A DNA stretch of 39,764 nt from an uncultured Clostridia bacterium. Its GTDB lineage: Bacteria > Bacillota > Clostridia > TANB77 > CAG-508. The stretch covers positions 1 through 39,764 of the forward strand of contig CALWZY010000003.1 in NCBI GenBank assembly GCA_944386155.1, in the 5' to 3' direction. Under the pieces are notes generated by a model. The model made no database searches. It saw only the letters and a list, made by a program, of their open reading frames with translations, and was not told where the DNA came from. How positions within the stretch are numbered: the first letter of the stretch is position 1; the number at the start of each line of letters is the position of its first letter. This document shows, in pieces, positions 19,201-25,885 of the stretch. Both the position numbers and the translations under genes were made by a program.

Positions 19201-20008
19201 CTTTATCCCATGAGTCTAAAGAATTAAGTACCTCTTCTAAAGATTCTATATCATTTAAAAGAACTAATACATATTTTTCAAGTTCTGTATATTTAGAAAT
19301 TTTATTTTTAATTAATTTTAAATTATTAATTTCATCAGTAATTTCATTTTTATAATTTTCAATTAAAATTTTTCCCCATACAGATTCTTTAAAATCTTTA
19401 TCGAGTTTATCTTTTACATTAAACTCTTCTATTTTAGAAAATAACCACTCTTCAGGAAATGGATTGCTTTGTATTTGATCATAAATTCTAAGGACTATCT
19501 CTTTTAGATTTTCGTCACCTTTATAACTTGCATATGTATTTATTAAGTAAGTAAAATTCTTATCTTTATTTAAGTATAATTCTTCAAATAAATCTTCTAT
19601 AGCTTCTTGTTTTAATATTTCAAGTTCTGTATTGTCTGCTATTCTAAAATTTGGTGAGATTCCTATTTCATAAAAATTATTTTTTACAACATCTAAACAA
19701 AATGAATCTATTGTGCAAATACTTGCTTTATTTAAAAGCACAATTTGCCTTTGAAGATGTGCATCATTTGGATCTTCATCTATTTTTTTATATAAAGCAT
19801 TTAGAATTCTCTCTCTCATTTCTGATGCTGCAGCATTTGTAAAGGTAACAATTAAAAGTCTATCAATATCAATTTTATCTTTTATAATTTTCTGAATAAT
19901 TCTCTCTACAAGCACTGTAGTCTTACCGCTTCCAGCAGCAGCTGCTACTAATATGTTTGATCCTTTTTCTTGAATTGCTCTTTTTTGTTCTTTAGTCCAC
20001 TCAGGCAT
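16274..20008 (-). CDS. addA: ATP-dependent helicase/nuclease subunit A (AddA)
   Basis: AddA is the helicase-nuclease subunit that, with AddB, resects double-strand breaks for recombination. At 1244 residues it has family length. The order is a UvrD-type motor with Walker A near residue 24 (AAGSGKT), motif II (IDEYQDSN), motif III and IV regions (GDVKQSIYKFRQARP), a C-terminal helicase part (IHKSKGLEFPVVF, RVLYVGLTRAKEKL), and a RecB-type nuclease domain near the end (GIIDLYF...IVLVDYKTD...YKIQLKLYKEAL). AAGGAG stands six bases before the ATG. A small DUF3006 gene precedes it. The usual partner addB, commonly just upstream, is absent here, so it must be elsewhere or missing. Confidence 0.95.
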   Translation of the reverse strand: MPEWTKEQKRAIQEKGSNILVAAAAGSGKTTVLVERIIQKIIKDKIDIDRLLIVTFTNAAASEMRERILNALYKKIDEDPNDAHLQRQIVLLNKASICTIDSFCLDVVKNNFYEIGISPNFRIADNTELEILKQEAIEDLFEELYLNKDKNFTYLINTYASYKGDENLKEIVLRIYDQIQSNPFPEEWLFSKIEEFNVKDKLDKDFKESVWGKILIENYKNEITDEINNLKLIKNKISKYTELEKYVLVLLNDIESLEEVLNSLDSWDKAYEVANNFKFKTWPSDRKIVMELKDIAKGRRDHIKEKFKKITGKTFIYKSREAYEDIYSMYNSLKSIGELINKFSKIYIEKKNEKNIMEFGDIEHSALNILMKKDEDGKRVPSDVALKLKDRFDEIAIDEYQDSNLVQEYILTSISNGKNIFMVGDVKQSIYKFRQARPELFLDKYGKYSINTNEYGTKIQLFKNFRSRKSVLDITNLIFSNIMSERLGDINYTEEEYLNYAANFEEPENIVNYAGKAELHIIDLKNSDNEKEDDIYIDNDNDDNESKEDIIEDEKTENRKLEKVEIEAKYVAYEIKRLINSDYKIFDKNEGYRNIKYRDIVILLRATSSISNIFEKELYDLGIPVFSDTSEDYLESLEIQRIISLLKIIDNPYQDIPLLSVLRSPICDFSDDEITSIRLVNRNCYFYTSLEEALDSNKIEESTKIKINNFIKNIKKWREEEKYLKLNELIWKIYIDTGYYSYVGFTKNGELKQANLKLLFEKAKDYEKVSFKGLFNFIKYLEKIKKSNSDMGSAKLIGENENVVRIMSIHKSKGLEFPVVFLSRSDKQINMRSLNENILIDQDIGLGPKYINYERKIEYNTLARESIRLKSRLDSISEEMRVLYVGLTRAKEKLIITGVKNDFEKDFENKKELLNIYENENNSNKINHLLIQKYISYLDWIELVYLNNKENIKDYIDLKIINEKDLSFDEEEEKSIERLVFSDNKNVKDVDRLLNWEYSNIQDTIIPSKTSISKIKEIKNAKNKEQVIKESLENKEELENSIENLIEDETTEIDKYEKEVSEIKPKFMQNTKITAAQKGTLMHLCFQKLDLKKKYSLDEIKNFINKLVHDKIITEEEKDTIKIDKINQFVNSNFAERIRKAEIIEKEKPFYTYIKASDIFENDSKENILVQGIIDLYFKENDGNIVLVDYKTDYFTDDKELIEKYKIQLKLYKEALEESLHTKIKDVYIYSISKSREIKIEELG

Positions 20009-20096
20009 TTTAATCTCCTTAAATAAAATTATTTTATTTATTATAATTTTCTATAATTATTTATACTCTTTTATAATATTTCTCTTATAAAAAGCA

Positions 20097-20321
20097 TTAA
20101 TTTTTCTTTAGCATCTTTCTCAAATTTTCCATTTTTTCTTTTCTTCTTTTTGTTTCTTCTTTATCTATCGTAATTAAATTAGTATCTGAAACAATTATAA
20201 TATCTCCATCTTTTGCTTCACTTGGAAAACAACTTTTTTTCATATTTTGAATTTTTCCTGTCTCATAATCTTCCAAAACCACAAATTCGCCTTCAAATCT
20301 ATCAATAATATATCTTTTCAT
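20097..20321 (-). CDS. Small DUF3006 protein
   Basis: This 74-residue protein fits the DUF3006 family: RYIIDRFEGEFVVLED, a short beta-rich body with a DGDII turn, and a Lys/Arg/Glu-rich helical tail. The family's biochemical function is unknown; members often sit beside ComEC-like metallo-hydrolases in Clostridia. Here it lies 88 bases upstream of addA, probably in the same transcript from the promoter at 20421-20449. AAGGAG precedes the ATG. Confidence 0.8.
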   Translation of the reverse strand: MKRYIIDRFEGEFVVLEDYETGKIQNMKKSCFPSEAKDGDIIIVSDTNLITIDKEETKRRKEKMENLRKMLKKN

Positions 20322-20420
20322 AATATTTATCTCCTTACTTTATATAAGATAGTAACTAATTTTTTTATTTTATTTTTTATTTTTTTCTTTTCTCTATTTC
20401 CTTTATTTTCTTTTTTCCAC

Positions 20421-20449
20421 ATTATACTTTATTAACTTCTTTTTTTCAA
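20421..20449 (-). promoter_or_regulatory. Sigma-A promoter of the DUF3006-addA unit
   Basis: On the minus strand the -35 is TTGAAA (20449-20444) and the -10 is TATAAT (20426-20421), with 17 bases between. The rest of the gap from 20322 to 20570 is T/A-rich (on the plus strand) and shows no gene. Confidence 0.75.
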
Positions 20450-20561
20450 TTTAATATATATTTTATATTTATATATTTGTTTTGTCTGTTTATATTTGGT
20501 TTGTTTTCTCTCTTAAGGTTTCTCTTTATTTTCTTATTATAATCTTTTCTTATTCTAATTA

Positions 20562-20602
20562 GACTAAAAATTTGAAACGGGCCCCCTGACACAGGGAACC
20601 CG
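20562..20602 (-). terminator. GC-rich terminator of the HNH cassette
   Basis: Arms at 20578-20588 and 20592-20602 form an 11-base-pair stem with a three-base loop. Two pairs are G-U in the minus-strand RNA but mismatches on the plus strand, so the hairpin is built for the minus transcript. TTTCAAATTTTTAG follows. Confidence 0.85.
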
Positions 20603-20608
20603 CAAGAG

Positions 20609-21268
20609 TTAAAGCAACTCCACAAACACATTTTCCAACCTTATCACTCGGACATTCTCAATACCAAAGTCTACTGCTACCCAGTAAACGGTGTTTCCCT
20701 CTAGGAGCACACCATTTGCTGAAACAACGATTGGGTTTGGCAGATGATTATACTTTGCGACAAACTCAGTGACTCTCTTGTACTTTCTCTGACTCCTACC
20801 ATCTTCAGGAATAGGTCTTGCCACAATGTCTTTGATATTCATCTCCGAAGTCCAATTTCTTGGAAGGTCGAATCCTCTCAAATACCGGATTTTTCTCTTT
20901 TTCCGGTAAATGCTCTGTCTGTACTTCTTTCCCTCTTTTTCATTCATTGTTCTTAAAACCTTGTACTCATAGTAATTAAGATCGCTCTTTTTACTATTGC
21001 AACTTTTACATGCAGGAGTTAGGTTTATCGGAATAGATACTCCTCCAAAAACTCTCGGAAACATGTGATCTACTGTAATCCTTGTTTTTTTGAAGGATTT
21101 GCCACAGTATGTGCAGACTTTCCGTCCATGAAGCGCATAACATATATCATAAGCCACTTTTTCCCATGAGACCAAACCTTTGATATATAAGATTTTATTT
21201 CTTACATAGGCATGCCCTGACCGGTCGTTGGTATAATATATGAATTTGCTCGGTAAGTCTATTTTCAT
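20609..21268 (-). CDS. HNH nuclease with a ParB-like C-terminal domain (GC-balanced cassette)
   Basis: This 219-residue protein has a zinc-finger HNH module. C52/C55 and C87/C90 form the zinc pairs, D67-H68 in TVDHMFPRVFGG is the active-site strand, and N82 and N91 complete the fold. Such modules cut DNA in homing, restriction and phage-type nucleases. After a Lys/Arg-rich middle, residues about 172-216 (LPNPIVVSANGVLLEGN...VAVDFGIENVRVIRLEN) look like the start of a ParB/Srx-type fold, but the usual basic residue after the GN is absent. GAGGTGG stands six bases before the ATG. The coding DNA is close to balanced in G+C, with its own promoter and terminator, between the DUF3006 gene and the PAP2 gene. 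It may be a free-standing homing-type or defence nuclease; role unproven. Confidence 0.82.
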   Translation of the reverse strand: MKIDLPSKFIYYTNDRSGHAYVRNKILYIKGLVSWEKVAYDICYALHGRKVCTYCGKSFKKTRITVDHMFPRVFGGVSIPINLTPACKSCNSKKSDLNYYEYKVLRTMNEKEGKKYRQSIYRKKRKIRYLRGFDLPRNWTSEMNIKDIVARPIPEDGRSQRKYKRVTEFVAKYNHLPNPIVVSANGVLLEGNTVYWVAVDFGIENVRVIRLENVFVELL

Positions 21269-21302
21269 ACATTACCACCTCTTTCTATTTTCTTCTTTTT
21301 GA

Positions 21303-21331
21303 ATGTTATCACGTTTTTCTTCAGATTTCAA
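21303..21331 (-). promoter_or_regulatory. Sigma-A promoter of the HNH cassette
   Basis: On the minus strand the -35 is TTGAAA (21331-21326) and the -10 is TAACAT (21308-21303), with 17 bases between them. Confidence 0.65.
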
Positions 21332-21421
21332 CATTATATTTGTTAATAATTTATTTATTTTATTTTTTTCTTATAACTTATATATTTTATTTTATATTTT
21401 ATATTTTATTTTACATTTTAT

Positions 21422-21450
21422 TTGAATTTCTAAAAAAATTATAATATACT
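21422..21450 (+). promoter_or_regulatory. Sigma-A promoter of the PAP2 gene
   Basis: The -35 is TTGAAT (21422-21427) and the -10 is TATACT (21445-21450), with 17 bases between them. It diverges from the HNH promoter. Confidence 0.75.
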
Positions 21451-21482
21451 TTTATATATTTATTACGGAGGATAATTAACTA

Positions 21483-22154
21483 ATGAATAACTTTGACTTA
21501 ACAATTTATAATTTTATTTATGGATTACATAGTCCTTTTTTAACTATGTTTATGAGAATAATCTCTAGTTTAGGATCTGTTATTGTAATCATTACTGCAC
21601 TTTTGTGTATTTTTTTGCTTTTTAAAGATAAAAAAATATTCCTACAATTTTTCACTTTAACTTTTATTACTAAAGTAATTAATCATATCATCAAAATTAT
21701 CGTAAAAAGAGATAGACCTAGTGTACTTACTTCTATTTCTGTTGAATCTGGTTACAGCTTTCCTAGTGCTCATACAATGGTATCTACAGTATTTTATGGT
21801 TTTATGATTTATTTAATTATGAAAAATATTAAAAATAAAAAATTAAAAAATACTTTAGCAGTTATACTTTCATTAGTAATTCTTCTTATTGGAATAAGTA
21901 GAATTTATCTAGGTGTACATTATGCTACAGATGTAATTTTTGGATTTATTTTTGGATTAATAATCTTATTTATATTTGTTAAACTTGTATATAGAAAAAG
22001 CATAAAAAATATCTCTTTTGAAACAATAAATAATTCAAATAACTCTAGTTACGAAAAAGAACCTAAACATAATGTTAGTGAAAAAACTATAACTAAAGCA
22101 AATTCTAAAATAAAACATAGGTCAAATAAAAAAATAAGTAAAAAAATTAAGTAA
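21483..22154 (+). CDS. PAP2-family membrane phosphatase
   Basis: This 223-residue integral membrane protein carries the full phosphatase signature on its outer face. K71 to R78-P79 (KIIVKRDRP) is motif 1, P94-S95-A96-H97 (SFPSAHT) is motif 2, and S139-R140, H146 and D150 (SRIYLGVHYATD) form motif 3. Such enzymes remove phosphate from undecaprenyl pyrophosphate, phosphatidylglycerol phosphate or phosphatidic acid; which lipid applies here cannot be told. About five to six helices are visible. A Lys/Asn/Ser-rich cytoplasmic tail of about 45 residues follows (from 178), unusual for the family. CGGAGG lies 11 bases before the ATG. It converges on spoIIQ with a shared terminator. Confidence 0.92.
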   Translation: MNNFDLTIYNFIYGLHSPFLTMFMRIISSLGSVIVIITALLCIFLLFKDKKIFLQFFTLTFITKVINHIIKIIVKRDRPSVLTSISVESGYSFPSAHTMVSTVFYGFMIYLIMKNIKNKKLKNTLAVILSLVILLIGISRIYLGVHYATDVIFGFIFGLIILFIFVKLVYRKSIKNISFETINNSNNSSYEKEPKHNVSEKTITKANSKIKHRSNKKISKKIK

Positions 22155-22221
22155 AAAACAAGTAAAAAAATAAATATAAAAAATATTAAAATAAATTATA
22201 ATATAATATTAAAACAAAATA

Positions 22222-22263
22222 TTAAAAAGATTTCATTTGTTTTCTAAAATGAAATCTTTTTAA
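22222..22263. terminator. Shared terminator of the PAP2 gene and spoIIQ
   Basis: A perfect 17-base-pair stem (22222-22238 with 22247-22263) with A and T runs at its base lies between the two converging genes and can serve both strands. Confidence 0.85.
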
Positions 22264-22306
22264 TTTGCTTTTTCTTGATTTATTTTCTATACATTATTTT
22301 ATCTTT

Positions 22307-23074
22307 TTATTTCCAATAAGTTGTTGGATTAACATTTTCACTATCTAATAACATTTCAAAATGAAGATGTGGTTCATCTACTATTTCGAATGTAGCACTA
22401 CTTCCTACAGTACCTATTGTCTGTCCTTTTTTTACTGTATCACCTTGTTTTATAAACTCAGCTGATAATAAATTTGAATATACTGTTTCATATCCTTGTC
22501 CATGATCTATTGTCACAGAAAGTCCATATCTAGGATCATCTTTAATTGATTTTACAATACCTTCTTCTGATGCAGATACCGCACTTCCTTTTTCTGCTTT
22601 AATATCTACTCCATAATGCGTTGTCCATTCTTCAAGTGTTTCTGAATATATAAGATTTGTATCAGAATAATCTCTATATATTTCACCTTCAAGTGGAACT
22701 ATGAAAGAAAGTTCTTTTTTCTCATTTTTTTCTTTTTGTTCCTTATTCGCATCTTCCTTTTCATCTTCTTTATTATCTACACTTTTTTCTCCTTTTTTAC
22801 TATCTTTTTCCACATTTTGCACATCTATTATATTTTCTTTTGAGCTTACTTCATTAATTCCTTTATCATTACTAGATGTTGTGCTCTCTATCACTTCCGC
22901 TTCTATATTATTCATTTTTTGAGCTGCAATTTGCTCATCTGCTTCAATTTTATCTTGATATAAAGAAAGTACAAATACAAGCGCTATCGCTGTTATAAAT
23001 AAAGCTATTCCTGCAATATACCCAATTATTTTTAATTTATTTTTATCTTCTATATAATATCTTTTCCCGCTCAT
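22307..23074 (-). CDS. spoIIQ: SpoIIQ-like M23 peptidase, intact active site
   Basis: SpoIIQ sits in the forespore membrane and joins SpoIIIAH across the space to the mother cell during engulfment. This 255-residue protein has one N-terminal membrane helix (about 16-38), a long acidic, Lys-rich linker (about 60-120) and a LytM/M23 domain (about 125-255). The zinc ligands are present: H153 and D157 (HYGVD), and H236 and H238 (HLHFE). Bacillus SpoIIQ lost part of this site, whereas clostridial SpoIIQ usually keeps it. The ATG at 23074 is six bases after AGGAGG; a TTG just before it is less likely. It is the last gene of the sporulation block. A generic M23 hydrolase is possible, but the architecture and the position next to spoIID favour SpoIIQ. 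Confidence 0.85.
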   Translation of the reverse strand: MSGKRYYIEDKNKLKIIGYIAGIALFITAIALVFVLSLYQDKIEADEQIAAQKMNNIEAEVIESTTSSNDKGINEVSSKENIIDVQNVEKDSKKGEKSVDNKEDEKEDANKEQKEKNEKKELSFIVPLEGEIYRDYSDTNLIYSETLEEWTTHYGVDIKAEKGSAVSASEEGIVKSIKDDPRYGLSVTIDHGQGYETVYSNLLSAEFIKQGDTVKKGQTIGTVGSSATFEIVDEPHLHFEMLLDSENVNPTTYWK

Positions 23075-23152
23075 CAATATCCTCCTTATATGTTCTAATT
23101 TTAATTACAGTATTTGCTTTTTTTTATAAAATATTCAATTAATTAAATAATT

Positions 23153-24151
23153 TTAATAATTTGCACTTTGTACTTCTACTCCTGAATAAAAATGCTTAAT
23201 AATCTCTACATAACTTTTTCCTTGCTTTGCTAATGTATTACTCCCAGTTTGACTTAAACCAACACCATGTCCATATCCAATAACTTTAAATTTAATATTA
23301 CTTTTTCCAATCTCTATAGAAAAATTAGCAGACTTTAATGAAAAGATTGTTCTTACCTCAACACCGCTTAAAACTTTATTACCGATTTTTATTTGTTTTA
23401 CCCTATTTCCTTCTGTATAAGATTTTATTTTTATACAATCTTTTTCCTCAAAATCTATTTTAAAATCTTTATATTCTTTTTTTATTTTTTCTATAAATTC
23501 ATCTTTTTTCATTGTAACTTCAGATGAATATTGTTCATATGAATCTTCTGAAGAAGTCTCTACACTCTTAAGATATGGATACCCTTCTCCACCCCAAACA
23601 TAAAGTGGTCTTTCTGTTTTTCCTCCACTATTTGAATGAAAAAAAGCATTTATTACCTTACCTTTATAAGTTATTATTTTTCCCTTTGTACTATCTACCG
23701 CTTCAGTAATTTTCTTCCATTTTTCATCTTTATTTGTTTTCCAAGCTTTATACCTATCATCTTTTGAAATCCAAGCTTGACAACATCCTGAATCATCACA
23801 TATATCTGCATTTTTATGTTTTGAACCATTAATTATTTTATATAATGTATATGTTCTTGCCACTGTAGCTTGAGCTTTTAGTGCTTCTATATCATAATCT
23901 ACAGGCATTTCTGCTGATACTACATTATATAAATATTTATCTAAATCTACATTTTCAACTTTTCCAGTATCAGTATGTAACAATTTTATTTTTTTATATT
24001 TTCCATAATCGTAACTTTCATCTACAATTCCTTTTCCAAAAGCTTTATTTGATATCACTTCATCTATTTTTTCAAACCTTGATGTAAATATTACTGGAAT
24101 CAAAAAAAATAAGATTATTACAATAATCATATATATTAATAATCTTTTCAC
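23153..24151 (-). CDS. spoIID: Stage II sporulation protein D (peptidoglycan lytic transglycosylase)
   Basis: SpoIID cuts glycan strands of septal peptidoglycan to let the mother-cell membrane engulf the forespore, working with SpoIIM and SpoIIP. The 332-residue protein has an N-terminal membrane anchor (about 4-23). The catalytic glutamate is E81 in YLYNVVSAEMP, followed by ALKAQATVARTYTLY. An FFHSNSGGKTE block and the C-terminal GYGHGVGLSQTGSNTLAKQG signature follow. The start is GTG, three bases after the sigF stop, with AAGGAG inside the end of sigF. In Bacillus this gene belongs to the sigma-E regulon and is separate from spoIIA; here it appears coupled to sigF. Confidence 0.95.
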   Translation of the reverse strand: MKRLLIYMIIVIILFFLIPVIFTSRFEKIDEVISNKAFGKGIVDESYDYGKYKKIKLLHTDTGKVENVDLDKYLYNVVSAEMPVDYDIEALKAQATVARTYTLYKIINGSKHKNADICDDSGCCQAWISKDDRYKAWKTNKDEKWKKITEAVDSTKGKIITYKGKVINAFFHSNSGGKTERPLYVWGGEGYPYLKSVETSSEDSYEQYSSEVTMKKDEFIEKIKKEYKDFKIDFEEKDCIKIKSYTEGNRVKQIKIGNKVLSGVEVRTIFSLKSANFSIEIGKSNIKFKVIGYGHGVGLSQTGSNTLAKQGKSYVEIIKHFYSGVEVQSANY

Positions 24152-24154
24152 CTT

Positions 24155-24862
24155 TTAAATTATCTCCTTTATATCTTCTCTCATTTTTTGAAGTATCTTT
24201 TTTTCTAGCCTAGATACTTGTACTTGACTTATTCCATATATTTTAGCAACTTCACTTTGCGTTTTTTCTTTAAAATATCTTAATAAAATAATATTTTTTT
24301 CTTTTTCATCTAGTTTTTTTAATGCATCTTTAATCATTATCTTTTGAAGTATATTGTTTTCTGGATTTTCATTTTTCTCTACAATTATTTTTTCTTCTTT
24401 TTCCTTAGTGGAATTATCGAAACAATATTCATTAATTGATTCTATACTACTATTTATATTTTGAGCTAATATATAATCCTCTTTTGAGATTTTAAGTTCT
24501 TTAATTATTTTATCCATTTGTATAATTTCATTATTTTTTTCATACTTTTCCTCTAATATTTTTATCTTATGATTTAATTCTTTTAGTCCTCTACTTACTT
24601 TTATCATTCCATCATCTCTTAAAAATATTTTTATTTCTCCTATTATATATGGAACTGCATAAGTAGATAATTTGGTATCAAATGACCTATCAAATCTTTT
24701 TACTGCCTTAATAAAACCGATTGCTCCTATTTGAAATAAATCATCTAATTCATATCCTCTATTCTTAAATCTTTTAACAATACTCCATATAAGTGCAGAA
24801 TTTTCTGATACTAGCGTTTCTAAATCTTTTTCTGTAATATTCTTATCACTTACATTTTTCAC
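24155..24862 (-). CDS. sigF: RNA polymerase sigma-F factor
   Basis: Sigma-F is the first forespore-specific sigma factor. The 235 residues show region 2 (YELDDLFQIGAIGFIKAVKRFD, then LSTYAVPYIIGEIKIFLRDD), a region 3 with KVSRGLKELNHK, and region 4 with a helix-turn-helix (QSEVAKIYGISQVQVSRLEK). Its place directly after spoIIAA-spoIIAB separates it from sigma-G. The start is GTG with AAGGAG upstream. SpoIIAB binds and holds it until SpoIIAA releases it. Confidence 0.97.
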   Translation of the reverse strand: MKNVSDKNITEKDLETLVSENSALIWSIVKRFKNRGYELDDLFQIGAIGFIKAVKRFDRSFDTKLSTYAVPYIIGEIKIFLRDDGMIKVSRGLKELNHKIKILEEKYEKNNEIIQMDKIIKELKISKEDYILAQNINSSIESINEYCFDNSTKEKEEKIIVEKNENPENNILQKIMIKDALKKLDEKEKNIILLRYFKEKTQSEVAKIYGISQVQVSRLEKKILQKMREDIKEII

Positions 24863-24886
24863 TAGTCTCTCCTTAAAATTTTATCT

Positions 24887-25357
24887 TTATGTACATAAGT
24901 TATCGTCTTGACTAATCTCTTTATCTATTTTTGAAATTTTCTTTTTCATAGTAATTTTAGTTCCAAGACCAACTATTGATTCTATTTTTAATTCATCCAT
25001 GAAATTCTCTACTATAGTAAATCCCATTCCAGATCTTTCAAGTTCTGCTTTTGAAGTATATAAAGGTTTTCTTGCAAGTTCTATATCTTCAATTCCTTTT
25101 CCAGTATCTGAAATTTCTATTATAACAGTATCATCAATAATTTTAGATATTATCTTTATTATTCCGTCAGGTGTATCATATGCATGAATAATAGAATTTG
25201 TTACAATTTCAGATACTGATGTTTTTATATCTGAAAGTTCTTCTATAGTCGGATCTAATTGAGAAGCAAAAGCTGCAACTGTTATTCTTGCAAAAGCTTC
25301 ATTACAAGACTTACTCATAAATTCTAGTTTCATCTCATTATCATACTTGTTCTTCAC
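24887..25357 (-). CDS. spoIIAB: Anti-sigma-F factor and serine kinase SpoIIAB
   Basis: SpoIIAB binds sigma-F and also phosphorylates SpoIIAA. The 156-residue protein has a GHKL ATPase fold: N box [14 protein letters not shown]1 box [14 protein letters not shown], and G2 box [15 protein letters not shown]. The start is GTG, six bases after AAGGAGG, and it overlaps the last 17 bases of spoIIAA, which ties their synthesis together. Confidence 0.97.
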   Translation of the reverse strand: MKNKYDNEMKLEFMSKSCNEAFARITVAAFASQLDPTIEELSDIKTSVSEIVTNSIIHAYDTPDGIIKIISKIIDDTVIIEISDTGKGIEDIELARKPLYTSKAELERSGMGFTIVENFMDELKIESIVGLGTKITMKKKISKIDKEISQDDNLCT

Positions 25358-25685
25358 TACTTACCTCCTTTATATTTAAATTAGTTATTGGAATAATTTT
25401 TAAAACTCCTGTCATTTCAAAAATTCTTTTTATATTTGGTTTAACATTTATCATTTCCATTTTTGCACCTAACATCGCAGCTGTTTTATATCTTCCAATT
25501 ACCATTCCGATTCCGGCACTATCCATGAAGCTAACACTATTAAAATCAAATATAACTCTTTTAGGATTTCGTCTTTGAATTTCATAATCTGCATCCCTCC
25601 TTAATTTTTCTGCCATATGATGGTCTATTTCCTCAGTTATTTCTAAAATTAAGAGCTTGTCCTTTTCTATATATCTTTCATTCAT
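25341..25685 (-). CDS. spoIIAA: Anti-anti-sigma factor SpoIIAA
   Basis: SpoIIAA is a STAS-domain protein that, when unphosphorylated, removes SpoIIAB from sigma-F. It has 114 residues. The phospho-acceptor serine is S56 in [15 protein letters not shown], corresponding to Ser58 of the Bacillus protein; the following residue is Ala rather than Ser. The SpoIIE phosphatase that would activate it is not in the window. A GGGGG ribosome site stands six bases before the ATG. Confidence 0.97.
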   Translation of the reverse strand: MNERYIEKDKLLILEITEEIDHHMAEKLRRDADYEIQRRNPKRVIFDFNSVSFMDSAGIGMVIGRYKTAAMLGAKMEMINVKPNIKRIFEMTGVLKIIPITNLNIKEVSSEEQV

Positions 25686-25726
25686 ATTTTTCCCCCTTTA
25701 ATATTAGAAATTCTTTTATCTTTATT

Positions 25727-25752
25727 ATTCTTTTATTTACAATATTTTCCTT
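25727..25752 (-). promoter_or_regulatory. Sigma-H-type promoter of the spoIIA operon
   Basis: On the minus strand AAGGAAAAT (25752-25744) matches the sigma-H -35 consensus RnAGGAwWW. GAAT (25730-25727) matches its -10 end, at the spacing seen in known sigma-H promoters. No good sigma-A promoter is seen here. Confidence 0.75.
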
Positions 25753-25771
25753 CGGAGAAAAAATAGAAGTT

Positions 25772-25799
25772 TTGACGAATTATGAGAAGTTTTCGACAA
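25772..25799. promoter_or_regulatory. Two Spo0A boxes upstream of spoIIA
   Basis: TTGTCGAA on the minus strand (25799-25792) is a strong 0A box. TTGACGAA on the plus strand (25772-25779) matches the same consensus in seven of eight positions. They lie 20-48 bases upstream of the sigma-H -35, as expected for activation by phospho-Spo0A. Confidence 0.75.
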
Positions 25800-25818
25800 A
25801 ATATTTGATAGATAAATA

Positions 25819-25857
25819 AAAAGAGATAGAATTAACTATCTTAACTCTATCTCTTTT
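25819..25857 (-). terminator. Terminator of the valS operon
   Basis: A 12-base-pair stem (25819-25830 with 25846-25857) with further pairing in its loop is followed on the minus strand by a T-rich tail (TTTTATTTATC). Confidence 0.75.
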
Positions 25858-25885
25858 AACTTATCTAGTCTTTATTTATCTATGC

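Noticed and set aside
20446-20631. 61-codon minus-strand frame at the end of the HNH cassette
   Set aside because: It runs through the terminator hairpin and AT-rich spacer, has no ribosome site, and its sequence reflects the GC-rich hairpin.
25341-25685. Loss of the SpoIIAA phosphorylation site because the motif reads DSAG instead of DSSG
   Set aside because: The acceptor is the first serine after the aspartate (Ser58 in Bacillus), which is present as S56.
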